The notes beneath the pieces were generated by a model. It saw nothing but the letters and a program-made list of their open reading frames with translations, was not told the DNA's origin and did no database searches. Made by a program: the position numbers and the translations under genes. From the NCBI GenBank assembly GCA_021799945.1, contig JAJYZK010000219.1, positions 1 to 5,874 of the forward strand: a DNA stretch of 5,874 bases. Direction: 5' to 3'. Source of the stretch: Acidobacteriota bacterium (GTDB lineage: Bacteria; Acidobacteriota; Terriglobia; Terriglobales; Acidobacteriaceae). Shown piece after piece: positions 4,833 to 5,874 of the stretch (its first letter is position 1; the number at the start of each line of letters is the position of its first letter).

Positions 4833-4860
4833 AGTCTTGCCATTAGTCATGGGCAAGATT
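4833..4860 (+). promoter_or_regulatory. Inverted repeat covering the parA start codon (candidate operator or translation-control hairpin)
   Basis: CTTGCC at 4836-4841 is perfectly complementary to GGCAAG at 4852-4857. Pairing extends outward through 4833-4835 with 4858-4860, including one G-U pair. It also extends inward, after one bulged G, through AT/AT pairs around a TAGTC loop, so the ATG at 4849-4851 lies inside the 3' arm. TTAGTC is also repeated directly 12 bp apart at 4831 and 4843. No Shine-Dalgarno precedes the ATG. The right arm is constrained by coding (Gly-Lys), the left arm is not. Confidence 0.5.
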
Positions 4861-5694
4861 CTTGCGGTGGTCAATCAGAAAGGCGGCGTCGGCAAAACGA
4901 CTACCGCGATCAACCTTTCCGCCGCCTTCGCCATGGAGGGATTGAGTTGTCTCCTGATCGACTGCGATCCTCAGGCCAATTCCTCCGCCGGCCTCGGCAT
5001 CCCTAAGGACGAGAACCGGCCGTCTGCTTACGATGTGCTGGTCGGAGAGGCCACTCTCGCCGATGTCGCCCTCCCGACCGATATCGAGGGACTCAAGATC
5101 ATTCCCGGCAGCAATCATTTGATCGGCGCCGCCGTCGAACTCATTCAAGCGGAGCGCAGGGAGTTTCGCCTGCGCGACGCCATCGCCCCTGCCCGCGGCC
5201 AGCATGAGTTCATCCTGCTGGATTGCCCCCCCGCTCTCGACCTCCTCACGCTGAACGCGCTGGTCGCCGCCGATCGTCTGCTGGTCCCCATGCAGGCCGA
5301 ATATTTCGCCTTGGAGGGCATCAGCGAGCTCCTCACCACGCTCGGACGCGTCCAGGCAGCCTTCAATCCCGGGCTGGAGATTGAAGGCGTCATTCTCACC
5401 ATGTACGACGAACGGACAAATTTGGCCCAGCAGGTTACCGAGAACCTCCGGAACGTCTTCTGCGCCAAGCTCCTGAAGACCGTGATTCCTCGCAACGTCC
5501 GGCTGGCCGAAGCGCCGAGCTATGGAAAGCCCGTAGTCACTTACGATCCACGCTCCCGCGGAGCGGAAAGCTACCGCGACCTGGCGGATGAGATTCTCGC
5601 CCGGAACAATATCGAGAGCCCACGGGCCAGAGAGCGGAAATCCGCCGCGCAGCAGAGACGTGAAAGCAAAGTGCGCTTCTGGCCCTACGCCTGA
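4849..5694 (+). CDS. parA: Chromosome partitioning ATPase ParA (Soj family)
   Basis: ParA is a deviant Walker-A ATPase that binds DNA non-specifically as an ATP dimer and is stimulated by ParB, driving segregation of parS-bound origins. The 281-residue product begins MGKILAVVNQ, the canonical Soj start, which is why the ATG at 4849 is chosen over an in-frame TTG at 4837. The Walker A' motif KGGVGKTT is at residues 11-18 with signature Lys11 and catalytic Lys16. LLIDCDPQAN at 35-44 carries the switch aspartates, ILLDCPPALD at 122-131 is Walker B, and TVIPRNVRLAEAPSYGKPV at 211-229 is a strongly conserved Soj segment. The last 25 or so residues form an Arg/Lys-rich tail longer than in many Soj proteins and may help DNA binding (inference). 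No clear ribosome-binding site precedes it; a poor promoter (TTGCCG at 4809, TAGTCT at 4832, 17-bp spacer) would give an almost leaderless mRNA. parB follows after 35 bp. Confidence 0.96.
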   Translation: MGKILAVVNQKGGVGKTTTAINLSAAFAMEGLSCLLIDCDPQANSSAGLGIPKDENRPSAYDVLVGEATLADVALPTDIEGLKIIPGSNHLIGAAVELIQAERREFRLRDAIAPARGQHEFILLDCPPALDLLTLNALVAADRLLVPMQAEYFALEGISELLTTLGRVQAAFNPGLEIEGVILTMYDERTNLAQQVTENLRNVFCAKLLKTVIPRNVRLAEAPSYGKPVVTYDPRSRGAESYRDLADEILARNNIESPRARERKSAAQQRRESKVRFWPYA

Positions 5695-5729
5695 GTTCCC
5701 TTTTCCGATTCCTTTGAGGTTTTTCCCCC

Positions 5730-5874
5730 ATGACGAATCCCGCTTCGGATCATACAAAACGCAGGGCCCTCGGCCGAGGGCTTGAATCCCTGCTTCCCGG
5801 CCGCGCCGCCTTTGCCGCCACGCCTGCCTCGACCCCAGCCGATCCCGGCAAACCCTTCGAAGTCTCCGTCGACC
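5730..5874 (+). CDS. parB: Chromosome partitioning protein ParB (Spo0J family), N-terminal part (3' end outside window)
   Basis: ParB is the CTP-dependent clamp that recognises parS, spreads on DNA and stimulates ParA. Only the first 48 codons are present. After MTNPASDHT the sequence reads KRRALGRGLESLLPG at residues 10-24, the conserved N-terminal basic motif that contacts ParA and triggers its ATPase. An Ala/Pro-rich linker follows, ending in PFEVSVD, which normally runs into the ...IPLDxIxPNPxQPR strand. The ATG at 5730 has a GAGG at 5716-5719, 10 nt upstream, in a pyrimidine-rich 35-bp gap after parA, so the two genes form an operon. The CTP-binding GERR motif and helix-turn-helix lie beyond the window. 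The assignment rests on the N-terminal motif plus position after parA and near parS, which together are convincing. Confidence 0.92.
   Translation, partial: MTNPASDHTKRRALGRGLESLLPGRAAFAATPASTPADPGKPFEVSVD

Larger units (their letters stand above)
4395..4848. other. 454-bp non-coding parS/repeat region between rsmG and parA
   Basis: No believable gene lies here on either strand. Reading left to right, the region holds a half-site cluster of TGTTCC motifs in 9-bp steps, a perfect parS at 4438-4453, a 14-bp tandem repeat at 4526-4553, a GC-rich repeat and hairpin followed by TTTTT at 4562-4591, a 12-bp tandem repeat running into a second perfect parS at 4626-4641, a bulged hairpin at 4684-4709, two similar TTCTNCACA motifs at 4767 and 4788, and an inverted repeat reaching into parA. 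The density of short repeats contrasts with the other gaps in the window. It is best read as a centromere-like ParB-loading region, possibly near the replication origin. Confidence 0.7.

Noticed and set aside
4843..5757. A 304-codon minus-strand open frame opposite parA
   Set aside because: parA is unambiguous on the + strand with all ATPase motifs; the antisense translation shows no family features and exists because stop codons are rare in the complementary GC-rich frame.
1..5874. Mobile element, CRISPR, tRNA or defence-system content
   Set aside because: No transposase, integrase, regularly spaced repeat array, cloverleaf sequence or known defence gene was seen; all genes are core functions in one orientation.

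Overview
The window is a GC-rich bacterial chromosome segment (roughly 60-65% G+C by eye). Every gene lies on the + strand, and all are core or housekeeping genes rather than accessory ones. I see no transposase, phage gene, CRISPR array, tRNA or rRNA. The accD-folC pair, the gene content and the protein style suggest a Gram-negative or Acidobacteriota-like organism (for example Solibacter/Bryobacter relatives). That is an inference from gene order and general resemblance; no marker gene here fixes the taxon.

Left part, 1-2704: the C-terminal half of accD (fatty-acid synthesis), then folC (folate synthesis and polyglutamylation), then plsC (phospholipid synthesis). The folC stop and plsC start share an ATGA overlap. 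These three genes look like one transcription unit for lipid and folate building blocks. Middle part, 2705-4394: a 176-bp gap with several inverted repeats leads into a gamma-glutamyl hydrolase-like (peptidase C26/PuuD-like) gene, followed after 20 bp by rsmG (16S rRNA m7G methyltransferase).

Right part, 4395-5874: a 454-bp non-coding region, then parA and the first 48 codons of parB. The non-coding region carries two identical, perfect 16-bp parS palindromes (TGTTCCACGTGGAACA), the ParB centromere sites. It also carries extra half-sites, several short tandem repeats, four weak DnaA-box-like 9-mers and a candidate terminator. rsmG-parA-parB is a classic arrangement close to the replication origin in many bacteria, so this is probably an origin-proximal chromosome-segregation locus. 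ParB would load at the parS sites, and ParA, an ATPase, would move or position the ParB-parS complexes.

The most interesting material is non-coding: the repeat-dense parS region, an inverted repeat that covers the parA start codon in the absence of a Shine-Dalgarno, and a potentially structured leader before the gamma-glutamyl hydrolase gene with two mutually exclusive hairpins. I found no convincing wholly new protein system.
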